From Streptomyces katrae (lineage in GTDB: Bacteria; Actinomycetota; Actinomycetes; Streptomycetales; Streptomycetaceae): a DNA stretch of 64,000 bases. The translations under genes were made by a program, and so were the position numbers. Under the pieces are notes generated by a model, which saw only the letters and a list, made by a program, of their open reading frames with translations, did no database searches and was not told the origin of the DNA. The stretch spans positions 62,001 through 126,000 of the forward strand of contig NZ_JNZY01000004.1 of the NCBI RefSeq assembly GCF_000717655.1, in the 5' to 3' direction. This document shows positions 37,876-45,069 of the stretch, in pieces (the stretch's first letter is position 1; every line of letters starts with the position of its first letter).

Positions 37876-39357
37876 ATGTACACCGACACCGAGCGCTGCG
37901 TCAGGGCCGTGCAGTCGAAGGACGCCCGCTTCGACGGGTGGTTCTTCACCGCCGTGCGGACCACCGGGATCTACTGCCGCCCCAGCTGCCCCGCCGTGCC
38001 GCCCAAGGTCGAGAACATGACCTTCCTGCCCAGCGCCGCCGCCTGCCAGCAGGCCGGGTTCCGGGCCTGCAAGCGGTGCCGGCCCGACACCTCGCCCGGC
38101 TCCCCCGAATGGAACGCCCGCGCCGACGCCGTCGCCCGGGCCATGCGGCTCATCCAGGACGGCGTCGTGGACCGCGAGGGCGTACCCGGGCTGGCGGCGC
38201 GGCTGGGGTATTCCACCCGCCAGGTCGAGCGGCAGCTGGGCGCCGAGCTCGGCGCCGGGCCCCTCGCCCTGGCCCGGGCGCAGCGCGCCCAGACCGCCCG
38301 GCTGCTCATCGAGACCTCCGAGCTGCCCATGGGCGACGTCGCCTTCGCCGCCGGGTTCTCCTCCATCCGGACCTTCAACGAGACCGTCCGCGAGGTCTTC
38401 GCCCTCGCCCCCGGCGAGCTGCGCCTGCGGGCAGAGAAAGCGAACCGGCACGTCCCCCGGGTCCCCGGGACCATCAGCCTGCGTCTGCCGTTCCGGGCCC
38501 CGCTCAACCCCGACAACCTCTTCGGCCACCTCGCCGCGACCGCCGTCCCCGGCGTCGAGGAGTGGCGCTGCGGCGCGTACCGCCGGACGCTGCGGCTCCC
38601 GTACGGCACCGGGGTCGTCGCACTGACCCCGCAGCCCGACCACATCGGCTGCCAGCTCGCCCTCACCGACCTGCGCGACCTCACCATCGCCATCAGCCGC
38701 TGCCGCTGGATGCTCGACCTCGACGCCGACCCCGAGGCCGTCGACGGCCAGCTGCGCTCCGACCCGCTGCTGGCCCCGCTCGTCGACAAGGCCCCCGGGC
38801 GCCGGGTGCCCCGTACGGTCGACGCGGCGGAGTTCGCCGTACGGGCGGTCCTCGGCCAGCAGGTGTCCACGGCGGCGGCGCGGACGCACGCCGCCCGGCT
38901 GGTCACCTCGTACGGGGAACCGGTGGCCGACCCCGATCCCGAGGGCGGGCTGACCCGCCTCTTCCCTTCACCGCAGGCCCTGGCCGCCCTGGATCCGCAG
39001 TCCCTGGCCCTGCCGGCGAGCCGGCGCGCCACCCTCACCAACCTCGTCGCAGCACTGGCCGACGGTTCCCTCCCGCTCGGCATCGACAGCGACTGGGAGG
39101 CGGCCCGCGCCCAGCTGAACGCGATGCCCGGGTTCGGCCCCTGGACCACCGAGGTGATCGCGATGCGGGCGCTGGGCGACCCCGACGCCTTCCTGCCGTC
39201 CGACCTCGGGGTCCGGCGGGCCGCGAAGGAGCTCGGGCTGCCGTCCACGCCCGTGGCGCTCACCGCCCGGGCGGCCGGCTGGCGGCCCTGGCGCGCGTAC
39301 GCCGTGCAGTACCTGTGGGCCACCGACGCCCACCCCGTCAACCACCTGCCCGTCTGA
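37876..39357 (+). CDS. Ada-AlkA fusion: methylphosphotriester-sensing regulator fused to 3-methyladenine DNA glycosylase
   Basis: 493 residues, three domains. Residues 1-75 are the Ada zinc domain: Cys34, Cys38, Cys65 and Cys68 (in GIYCRPSCPAVPP and ACKRCRP) bind zinc, and Cys34 is the expected acceptor of methyl groups from phosphotriesters. Residues 85-185 are an AraC-type double helix-turn-helix (LAARLGYSTRQVERQLGAELG; LPMGDVAFAAGFSSIRTFNETVREVF). Residues 200-493 are AlkA: AEFAVRAVLGQQVSTAAARTHAARLV and LNAMPGFGPWTTEVIAMRALGDPDAFLPSDLGVRRA contain the HhH-GPD motif with the catalytic Asp of PSDLG. It both senses methylation damage and excises alkylated bases. The C-terminal methyltransferase of E. 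coli Ada is absent and supplied by the next gene. Confidence 0.93.
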   Translation: MYTDTERCVRAVQSKDARFDGWFFTAVRTTGIYCRPSCPAVPPKVENMTFLPSAAACQQAGFRACKRCRPDTSPGSPEWNARADAVARAMRLIQDGVVDREGVPGLAARLGYSTRQVERQLGAELGAGPLALARAQRAQTARLLIETSELPMGDVAFAAGFSSIRTFNETVREVFALAPGELRLRAEKANRHVPRVPGTISLRLPFRAPLNPDNLFGHLAATAVPGVEEWRCGAYRRTLRLPYGTGVVALTPQPDHIGCQLALTDLRDLTIAISRCRWMLDLDADPEAVDGQLRSDPLLAPLVDKAPGRRVPRTVDAAEFAVRAVLGQQVSTAAARTHAARLVTSYGEPVADPDPEGGLTRLFPSPQALAALDPQSLALPASRRATLTNLVAALADGSLPLGIDSDWEAARAQLNAMPGFGPWTTEVIAMRALGDPDAFLPSDLGVRRAAKELGLPSTPVALTARAAGWRPWRAYAVQYLWATDAHPVNHLPV

Positions 39358-39372
39358 GGAGTGCACCCCGTC

Positions 39373-39897
39373 ATGAGCACCACGAACACCATGAAGGCCC
39401 TGAGCACCAAGCAGCACGCCGTCGTCGAGAGCCCCTACGGCCCGCTGACCCTGGTCGCCACCGACGGTGTCCTCAGCGGTCTGTACATGACCGGGCAGCG
39501 GCACCGGCCCGCCGAGGAGTCCTTCGGGGAGCGGGTCGCCGCGACCGAGGAGCCGTTCCCGGAGGTGGCGCGGCAGCTGACCGCTTACTTCGCCGGGGCG
39601 CTCACCGAGTTCGACGTGCCCGTCCGCCTGGAGGGCACCGCGTTCCAGCGCAGCGTGTGGGACCAGCTCGTACGGATCCCGTACGGCGAGACCTGGTCGT
39701 ACGGGGAGCTGGCGGCCAGGCTCGGCAAGCCGAACGCCTCGCGCGCTGTGGGCCTGGCCAACGGGAAGAACCCGGTCAGCATCATCGTGCCGTGCCACCG
39801 GGTGATCGGCGCGTCGGGCAGCATGACCGGCTACGGCGGCGGCGTCGAGCGCAAGGTGCAGCTGCTGGCCTTCGAGGCGGGCGCGACGACGCCGTAG
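39373..39897 (+). CDS. ogt: Methylated-DNA-[protein]-cysteine S-methyltransferase
   Basis: 174 residues from ATG 39373 (GTG 39361 would overlap the ribosome-binding site GAGGAG). The suicide-repair motif is intact: NPVSIIVPCHRVIGASG with acceptor Cys141 in PCHR, preceded by the DNA-binding helix-turn-helix EGTAFQRSVWDQLVRIPYGETWSYGELAARLGKPNASRAVGLANG. It transfers the methyl group from O6-methylguanine to itself. Only 15 bases separate it from the Ada-AlkA gene, so the pair is an adaptive-response operon with the functions of E. coli Ada and AlkA redistributed over two proteins. Confidence 0.93.
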   Translation: MSTTNTMKALSTKQHAVVESPYGPLTLVATDGVLSGLYMTGQRHRPAEESFGERVAATEEPFPEVARQLTAYFAGALTEFDVPVRLEGTAFQRSVWDQLVRIPYGETWSYGELAARLGKPNASRAVGLANGKNPVSIIVPCHRVIGASGSMTGYGGGVERKVQLLAFEAGATTP

Positions 39898-39913
39898 CTC
39901 GGACCAGCGTGGA

Positions 39914-40342
39914 TCAGACCAGCGCGAGCGGGACGAGCAGGGCGAACGCGGCGCCCGCCTCCACCGCGTAGCCGTAGAGCGAGGGGTGCTGGACGGGGGC
40001 GGCGAGCAGGACCACGCTCTGCTGGGCGGTGGCCGCCGCCACCCAGTCGGCGTCGGCACCGAGGTTGCCCTGGTACCAGCCCTCGCAGGCGCCGGGGCCG
40101 GTCACGGCGAGGAGGTCGTCCTCGCGGCGGTAGAAGGCCTGCCAGCCGGCGGCGGGGACGGACCAGCCCTCGAAATCGGTGAACTGGGCCCAGCCGCCCT
40201 CACGTATCGCGGTGTCGAACAGCCACACCGGCGTCCCCTCGGCGGTGACCTCGCCGCTCTCCTGCTGTTCGGTGGTGAAGTGGACCATGGGCAGGGCGTC
40301 GGGCCCGTCGGCGGTACTGGGCCAGGCGTACATCGTGATCAT
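39914..40342 (-). CDS. Hypothetical protein
   Basis: 142 residues from ATG 40342 (MITMYAWPSTADGPDALPMVHF). It is rich in Trp/Tyr in the first part (WLFDTAIREGGWAQFTDFEGWSVPAAGWQAFYRREDD), followed by GPGACEGWYQGNLGADADWVAAATAQQ, and ends in a hydrophobic stretch SLYGYAVEAGAAFALLVPLALV that could be a membrane-associated helix. I do not recognise a family. A possible -10-like CAGAAT stands six bases before the ATG, hinting at a leaderless message. It is convergent with ogt (16 bases between stops) and 35 bases downstream of the Nudix gene on the same strand. Confidence 0.6.
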   Translation of the reverse strand: MITMYAWPSTADGPDALPMVHFTTEQQESGEVTAEGTPVWLFDTAIREGGWAQFTDFEGWSVPAAGWQAFYRREDDLLAVTGPGACEGWYQGNLGADADWVAAATAQQSVVLLAAPVQHPSLYGYAVEAGAAFALLVPLALV

Positions 40343-40377
40343 CAGATGATTCTGTCCTGCTCGAAGTAAACCCGGTG

Positions 40378-40878
40378 TCACGAGGAGACCGGGCGCGTGC
40401 CGTTCTCCAGCTCCGCGGCGCCCTCGCCGGACTCGAGGACCCGGTAGGCCTCTTGAGTGCGCCGGCCGAGCGATCCGAGGAGGTACGTGGTGAGTTCGGC
40501 GGGCTCGACCAGCCGCCAGGAGAGCAGTTCCTCCTCCTGGAGCTTGATCGAGGCGAGCTGCGCCTCGTCCAGCACTCCGCCGTCGTACAGGTACGCGACC
40601 AGCGGCGGGCGGCCCTCGCCGAGCGTCCAGTCGACGGCGAGCAGCCGGCCGAGCGGCAGGTCGAGGCCGATCTCCTCGGCACTCTCGCGCCGCGCGGCCG
40701 CCCGCGGGGACTCGCCGAGGTCCGACTCGATGGTGCCGCCCGGCAGGGCCCAGCCCTCACGGTAGTTCGGCTCGACGAGCAGCACCCGCCCCTCGGCGTC
40801 CCGGTAGAGCGCGGCGGCCCCGGCCAGCACCCGGGGCAGGCTCGCGATGTACGTGGCGTAGTCATCCGTGGTGGTCAC
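40378..40878 (-). CDS. Nudix hydrolase
   Basis: 166 residues from a leaderless GTG at 40878. The Nudix box is GGTIESDLGESPRAAARRESAEEIGL: the RExxEExG helix with its metal-binding glutamates is intact, but the loop between GG and the first box Glu is two residues longer than the textbook spacing, and the aliphatic residue after RE is Ser. Nudix enzymes cleave nucleoside diphosphates linked to another moiety; the substrate is unknown. Start choice is supported by TAGGGT at 40885-40890. It could be cotranscribed with the hypothetical gene downstream. Confidence 0.85.
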   Translation of the reverse strand: MTTTDDYATYIASLPRVLAGAAALYRDAEGRVLLVEPNYREGWALPGGTIESDLGESPRAAARRESAEEIGLDLPLGRLLAVDWTLGEGRPPLVAYLYDGGVLDEAQLASIKLQEEELLSWRLVEPAELTTYLLGSLGRRTQEAYRVLESGEGAAELENGTRPVSS

Positions 40879-40884
40879 GACGCC

Positions 40885-40890
40885 ACCCTA
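40885..40890 (-). promoter_or_regulatory. -10 element of a leaderless promoter (Nudix gene)
   Basis: On the minus strand TAGGGT is followed by six bases (GGCGTC) and GTG at 40878. The arrangement is identical to that before the HEAT-repeat gene at 26207. Confidence 0.6.
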
Positions 40891-40933
40891 AGTCCTGCTG
40901 CCGACGCCGGTTGAGCGGGGCCGGGCCGGTCAC

Positions 40934-41967
40934 TCACGCCTCCGTGGTGGGCGGGGGCGGCGGGTCGTCGCGGGTGCGGCGGGTGCGGCGGGCGGAGTCG
41001 GCGACGCGGCGGAGGCGGGGGTGGCGGGACGGGCCCTGTTCGGTGACGGCGTCGCCGACCATGGCCTTCACCGCGTCCCGCATCCCGTGCAGGGCGTGGT
41101 GGCGGGCGGGGCCCGCGCCGGGGCCCTCGCGGACCTCCTTCACCAGGGCCCAGCAGAGCAGCAGCATGACGAGGACGAGGGGCAGCGCGACCGGAATGGT
41201 GGCGGGGTCTGCAGGGAATTGAGGCCGTCCGCGACCAGGAGCACGGCCGCCACCGCCTCGATCAGCACGCCCCAGGTGACCACGTGCCAGGTGGGCGGGT
41301 TCAGCGAGCCGAGGCTGGGGAGGGAGCCCCTCAGCAGGGAGGCCGAGTCGGCGCTGGTGACGAAGTACGTCATGGCCAGCGCCATGGCCACGTGCGAGGT
41401 GACCGTGCCCAGCGGGAGCGCGTCCAGCATGGCGAACAGCGAGGCCTCCGCCCCGTCCTTGACCTTGACCGCGAGGTCGGCGGCGCCGGTGGAGCCGAGG
41501 CGGATCGCGGTGCCAGAAGGAGTGGCCCAGGGCCGCACGGGCAGCGTCGCGCTGCCGGGGGGCGCCCCGGGGGCCGGCGGCGGGTTCAGGTAGGGGGTGA
41601 GCGGCTCCCCCACTCCGTAGAACATCAGACCGATACCCACGTCGGCGCTGTACATCATCGCGATCCACGCGAGGTTCGTGGGCTCAGGCTCGGAGTCGGC
41701 GGCGCCGAGCCGGATCCGGCCGAACCGGCTGATCGCGAGGACGACGCATATGACGGGGAAGACGTCGGCGGCGATCACGAACAGCCAGGCGAAATTGGCC
41801 GGCACCCAGGCCAGCGCGGTGCTCGACGCCGTGTCGAAGGAGTTCTTGCCCAGCGCTGCCCAGGCGGCGACGGCCAGCACGGCGATCAACCCGATGGTGA
41901 CGACGGCGCGGTCCGGTTCGGGGTCCTGACCCTCCGGAGATGCGTCTTCCAGTGAATCCGCGCTCAT
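40934..41967 (-). pseudogene. Broken BCCT (betaine/carnitine/choline) transporter gene
   Basis: The 5' part from ATG 41967 encodes a BCCT N-terminus: PDRAVVTIGLIAVLAVAAWAALGKNSF, ANFAWLFVIAADVFPVICVVLAISRFGRIRLG, then AMMYSADVGIGLMFYGVGEPLTPYLNPPP. After a shift of frame (GHSFWHRDPP, matching the next BCCT segment) the central 200-250 residues are missing, and the sequence resumes with the C-terminal part FAMLDALPLGTVTSHVAMALAMTYFVTSADSASLL and NPPTWHVVTWGVLIEAVAAVLL. Another frameshift (near 41205) is needed to read PVALPLVLVMLLLCWALVKEVREGP to the stop at 40934. A functional BCCT carrier has twelve helices and over 500 residues, so this gene, once probably for glycine betaine uptake, is dead. 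Confidence 0.82.
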
Positions 41968-42045
41968 CTGGCCCCACTATGCAGGTGTATATCCGTATTT
42001 AGGGGCATGACGTGCCGGGCGTGACCCAGGCCACCCATGGGCATA

Positions 42046-42057
42046 GGAGGATCCTCC
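42046..42057. promoter_or_regulatory. 12-bp perfect palindrome GGAGGATCCTCC
   Basis: It lies in the 143-bp divergent gap between the broken transporter and glycerate kinase, about 55 bases before the glycerate kinase start. It could be an operator. Downstream, TAGCAAGG is repeated twice directly before the GTG, the second copy serving as ribosome-binding site. Confidence 0.35.
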
Positions 42058-42110
42058 GGATACGCTCATGGGGGCGCGACTGCACTGTTCGATAGCAAGG
42101 GATTAGCAAG

Positions 42111-43259
42111 GTGACGGACGGAGCAGTAACTGAGACCGCGCGCGTGCTCATCGCCGCGGACAAATTCAAGGGCTCGCTCACGGCCGTTCAGGTCGCGGAG
42201 CGGGTGACGGCGGGCCTCCGCAAGGCCGTACCGGGCGTGGAGATCGAGACCCTCCCCGTCGCGGACGGCGGCGACGGCACGGTCGCGGCCGCCGTGGCGG
42301 CCGGGTTCGAGCGCCGGGAGGTACGGGTCACCGGACCGCTCGGCGAGCAGGTCACGGCCGCTTTCGCGCTGCGCGACGGCACCGCCGTGGTCGAGATGGC
42401 GGAGGCCTCCGGGCTGCAGCTGCTGCCGGCGGGTGTGTTCGCCCCGCTGACGGCGACCACGTACGGCTCGGGCGAGCTGCTGAAGGCCGCGCTGGACGCG
42501 GGGGCGCGCTCGATCGTGTTCGGTGTGGGAGGCAGCGCCACCACCGACGGCGGTGCGGGGATGCTGGCCGCACTGGGTGCGGTGTTCCTGGACGCGAACG
42601 GTGAACCGGTCGGTCCGGGCGGCGGCGCGCTCGCGGAGCTGGCGTCCGCCGACCTGTCCGGGATCGACCCGCGCTTCGCGGAGGTCGACCTCGTCCTGGC
42701 GAGCGACGTGGACAACCCGCTGACGGGACCGAAGGGCGCGCCCGCGGTCTACGGCCCGCAGAAGGGGGCGTCGCCGCAGGACGTGGCGACGCTGGACGCG
42801 GCGCTGGCGCACTTCGCGGTGGTGCTGGAGAAGTCGATCGGTGAGAAGGCCGGCCGGCTGGCCGCCGCCCCGGGGGCGGGTGGTGCGGGCGGCATCGGGT
42901 ACGGGGCGCTGCTGATCGGCGCGTCGTTCCGGCCCGGTATCGAGCTGATGCTGGAGGTGCTGGGGTTCGCTCCGGCGCTGGAGCGGGCGACGCTGGTGAT
43001 CACCGGTGAGGGCTCGCTGGACGAGCAGACCCTGCACGGCAAGGCCCCGGCCGGTGTCGCGGCGGCGGCCCGGGCCGCGGGGAAGCCGGTCGTGGCGGTG
43101 TGCGGGCGGCTGCTGCTGGGCCAGGAGGCCCTGGAGGCGGCCGGCATCCGCAAGGCGTACCCGCTGACGGACCTGGAGCCCGATCCGGCCAAGTCCATCC
43201 CGAACGCGGGTCCGCTGCTGGAGCGGGTCGCGGCCGATATCGCCGCCGAGGTTCTCTGA
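42111..43259 (+). CDS. Glycerate kinase
   Basis: 382 residues from GTG 42111. It matches the GarK/GlxK (class II) family: VLIAADKFKGSLTAVQVAERVTAGLRKAVPGVEIETLPVADGGDGTVAAAV at the start, TGPLGEQVTAAFALRDG, VEMAEASGLQLL, TTYGSGELLKAALDAGARSIVFGVGGSATTDGGAGML, ASDVDNPLTGPKGAPAVYGPQKG and VITGEGSLDEQTLHGKAPAGVA. The enzyme phosphorylates glycerate to 2-phosphoglycerate, the last step of glyoxylate or glucarate assimilation. Glyoxylate released by the ethylmalonyl-CoA pathway genes 9 kb upstream could feed it, though the enzymes in between are not in this window. Confidence 0.93.
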   Translation: MTDGAVTETARVLIAADKFKGSLTAVQVAERVTAGLRKAVPGVEIETLPVADGGDGTVAAAVAAGFERREVRVTGPLGEQVTAAFALRDGTAVVEMAEASGLQLLPAGVFAPLTATTYGSGELLKAALDAGARSIVFGVGGSATTDGGAGMLAALGAVFLDANGEPVGPGGGALAELASADLSGIDPRFAEVDLVLASDVDNPLTGPKGAPAVYGPQKGASPQDVATLDAALAHFAVVLEKSIGEKAGRLAAAPGAGGAGGIGYGALLIGASFRPGIELMLEVLGFAPALERATLVITGEGSLDEQTLHGKAPAGVAAAARAAGKPVVAVCGRLLLGQEALEAAGIRKAYPLTDLEPDPAKSIPNAGPLLERVAADIAAEVL

Positions 43260-43277
43260 CCTGCGGTCGGCCGTGCC

Positions 43278-43320
43278 AGGCCCGGCGCCCCCGAGTGGGG
43301 GTGCCGGGCCTCGGCGTTTT
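43278..43320 (+). terminator. Intrinsic terminator after glycerate kinase
   Basis: The 15-base arms at 43278-43292 (AGGCCCGGCGCCCCC) and 43297-43311 (GGGGGTGCCGGGCCT) pair with a single G-T position and a GAGT loop, followed by CGGCGTTTT. It is a strong stem about 19 bases after the stop codon. Confidence 0.88.
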
Positions 43321-43360
43321 CGGCCTGCGCCGGTGCAGGGGTGCCGGTGCGGCGCCGTCG

Positions 43361-43408
43361 GCGGGGCTCCAGGCCCCTGACCCCGCGCCTGAAACGCCGG
43401 CGGGGCTG
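43361..43408. repeat. Second copy of the GC-rich intergenic repeat (inverted)
   Basis: Its core (43378-43407, containing CCTGAAACGCCGGCGGGGC) is the reverse complement of the core at 7481-7505 with about two differences. It sits between the glycerate kinase terminator and the monooxygenase remnant. Confidence 0.7.
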
Positions 43409-43454
43409 GGAATTGCGCCGGTGCGGGGCTCAGGTGTCGCTGCCGGTTTTGGTC

Positions 43455-43854
43455 GACAGGCCGTTCAGGAAGGTGCCCGATGCGGCGGAGGAGTTCTTCT
43501 TCGACGCCCATGCCCAGGTGGAGACGGACACGTGGGCGGCCGGCCGGGTCGTGCTGCTCGGCGATACGGGCCACTGCGCCGGGCCGGCCTCGGGGCCGCG
43601 GCATCTCGCAGGCGCTGATCGGCGCGCACCTCCTGGCGGGCGAGCCGGCCGAGGCCGGCGGCGACCACCGGGCGGCTTTCGCCGCGTACGAGGACCGGAT
43701 GCGCCCGTACGTCGCCGAGACCAGGCGCTGGGCCGGGAGGCGCCGAGCGGTTCTTCCTGCCCGCCCCGGCCCAGGAGGTGCTGGACATGCGCGCCGCCGA
43801 CGCCCGGAACACGCCCGCACCCAGCCGGTCCGCCTGCGCGAGTCCGGGGGGTGA
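43455..43854 (+). pseudogene. C-terminal remnant of a FAD-dependent monooxygenase
   Basis: Three pieces in three frames assemble into the end of an aromatic-hydroxylase-type flavoprotein: VDRPFRKVPDAAEEFFFDAHAQVETDTWAAGRVVLLGDTGHCAGPASG (the GD motif that contacts FAD ribityl), then GISQALIGAHLLAGEPAEAGGDHRAAFAAYEDRMRPYVAETRRWAG, then AERFFLPAPAQEVLDMRAADARNTPAP. The frame changes fall near 43600 and 43738. Nothing resembling the N-terminal Rossmann GxGxxG half is found upstream, where the intergenic repeat and a terminator lie, so about two thirds of the gene has been deleted. The third frame stays open into the following GNAT gene. Confidence 0.75.
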
Positions 43855-43906
43855 GGACCGGAAACCCGCGTGCGGGGCGGGTGGCCGGGATGGTAGTCCG
43901 TGGGGG

Positions 43907-44422
43907 ATGGATCAGCTGGTGAGTGAGCGGCTCGTGCTGGTGGCTCTGGATGCGGCACGGGCCCTGGGGGTGTTGGCCGGAGTGCCGGAGCGTGGGTGCC
44001 CGTGGGCGCAGGGGTATCCCGGTGACGGGGACCGGGCCGGGGCCCGGCGGTATCTGCGGGTGCTGGCGGAGAGCGGGGATCCGGCGCCGTTCGGTGCGTA
44101 CGAGATCCGGCGGCGTGGCGACGGGCTGATCATCGGCGGCGCCGGGTTCCACGGCCCCGCCGACGCGGCCGGAGTGGTGACCGTCGGGTACGGGCTGGTT
44201 CCGGGCGCCCGCGGTCGCGGGTACGCCGCCGAGGCTCTGCGGACGCTGCTGGAGCATGCCCGCGCCCACGGGGCCGCCGGGGCGGCGGGCGATGCCGACC
44301 GGGAGAACTCCGCCTCGCACCGGGTCATGGCCGCGGCCGGGATGCGGCTCGTCGCCGAGGACGAGCGGCTGCGGTACTACGCCGTGACGTGGGCCGGCGC
44401 CCCGGAGGCGGCGAGCAGCTGA
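43907..44422 (+). CDS. GNAT family N-acetyltransferase
   Basis: 171 residues from ATG 43907, preceded by GTGGGGG. Motifs: LVSERLVLVALDAA at the start, FGAYEIRRRGDGLIIGGAGFHGP, VTVGYGLVPGARGRGYAAEALRTLLEHARAHGA (acetyl-CoA pyrophosphate loop RGRGYA) and DADRENSASHRVMAAAGMRLVAEDERLRYYAV. The RimJ/RimL-like arrangement suggests acetylation of an amine or protein N-terminus. The last 15 codons overlap, on the opposite strand, the end of the cysteine hydrolase gene by 46 bases. The frame is open to 43778 through the monooxygenase remnant, but that part is not acetyltransferase-like. Confidence 0.85.
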   Translation: MDQLVSERLVLVALDAARALGVLAGVPERGCPWAQGYPGDGDRAGARRYLRVLAESGDPAPFGAYEIRRRGDGLIIGGAGFHGPADAAGVVTVGYGLVPGARGRGYAAEALRTLLEHARAHGAAGAAGDADRENSASHRVMAAAGMRLVAEDERLRYYAVTWAGAPEAASS

Positions 44423-44988
44423 GCGGTGGTCACCACGCGGGCGAAGCCGCCGCCCTGGAGGTTGACGGCGGTGGCGGTCGCCAGCTCGTCGGCCGTCAGC
44501 CGCAGGCCGTCCGGGCCCTCGAGGTCGAAGGTGTGGGTGGCGTCGAGCGGGACGAGCACGTCGTAGCCCAGGTTCCCGGCCATCCGCGCGGTGGTCTCGA
44601 CGCACATGTTGGTCTGGATCCCGGAGACAACGAGCTGGCCGATGCCCTGGGCGGTGAGCCACGCGGCCAGGTCCGGGGTGCCGTAGAAGGAGGAGTTCAC
44701 GGTCTTGGTGACCAGCAGGGACGCCCGGCCCGCCCGGTCGGCCACGAAGTCCTTGAAGGCGTGGCCGGGCCGGTCGGCGGCCAGGACCGAGCCGGCCGCC
44801 CGCGAGGCGTGCTGGACGAGCACCACCGGGCGGCCGGATTCCTGCCAGGCGTCCATCAGGCCGGCGATGTTGGCCTCGGCGGCCGGGTTGTTGCGCGGGC
44901 CCCAGAAGGAGGCGTCGTCGAAGCCCTTCTGTACGTCGATGACCAGGAGGGCGGCGTTCGGGGCGAGTACGGTCTCGTTCTTCGTCAT
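44377..44988 (-). CDS. Cysteine hydrolase of the isochorismatase superfamily
   Basis: 203 residues from ATG 44988 with GGAG upstream. The catalytic triad of the isochorismatase-like/nicotinamidase family is complete: Asp18 in ALLVIDVQKGF, Lys in SLLVTKTVNSSF, and Cys in VVSGIQTNMCVETTARMAGNLGYDV. The cis-peptide-type GIQTN stretch precedes the nucleophile. Such enzymes hydrolyse amides or vinyl ethers (nicotinamide, carbamoyl-sarcosine, isochorismate); the substrate is unknown. It is divergent from a GlxA-type regulator gene with only 81 bases between, the usual layout for a regulator and its target. Confidence 0.88.
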   Translation of the reverse strand: MTKNETVLAPNAALLVIDVQKGFDDASFWGPRNNPAAEANIAGLMDAWQESGRPVVLVQHASRAAGSVLAADRPGHAFKDFVADRAGRASLLVTKTVNSSFYGTPDLAAWLTAQGIGQLVVSGIQTNMCVETTARMAGNLGYDVLVPLDATHTFDLEGPDGLRLTADELATATAVNLQGGGFARVVTTAQLLAASGAPAHVTA

Positions 44989-45053
44989 GACTCCATGATC
45001 TTCGGCCCGCCGTCGCGCCGACAGCGGCAACAGGGACCCGAACCGATGGGATC

Positions 45054-45068
45054 CTGCCAGAATGGCAG
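45054..45068. promoter_or_regulatory. Perfect palindrome CTGCCA-GAA-TGGCAG in a divergent promoter
   Basis: Six-base perfect arms with a three-base centre lie directly before the ATG (45070) of the GlxA-type regulator and in the short gap shared with the cysteine hydrolase. It is a candidate autoregulatory operator. CAGAAT inside it is six bases before the ATG and may double as a weak leaderless -10. Confidence 0.5.
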
Positions 45069-45069
45069 C

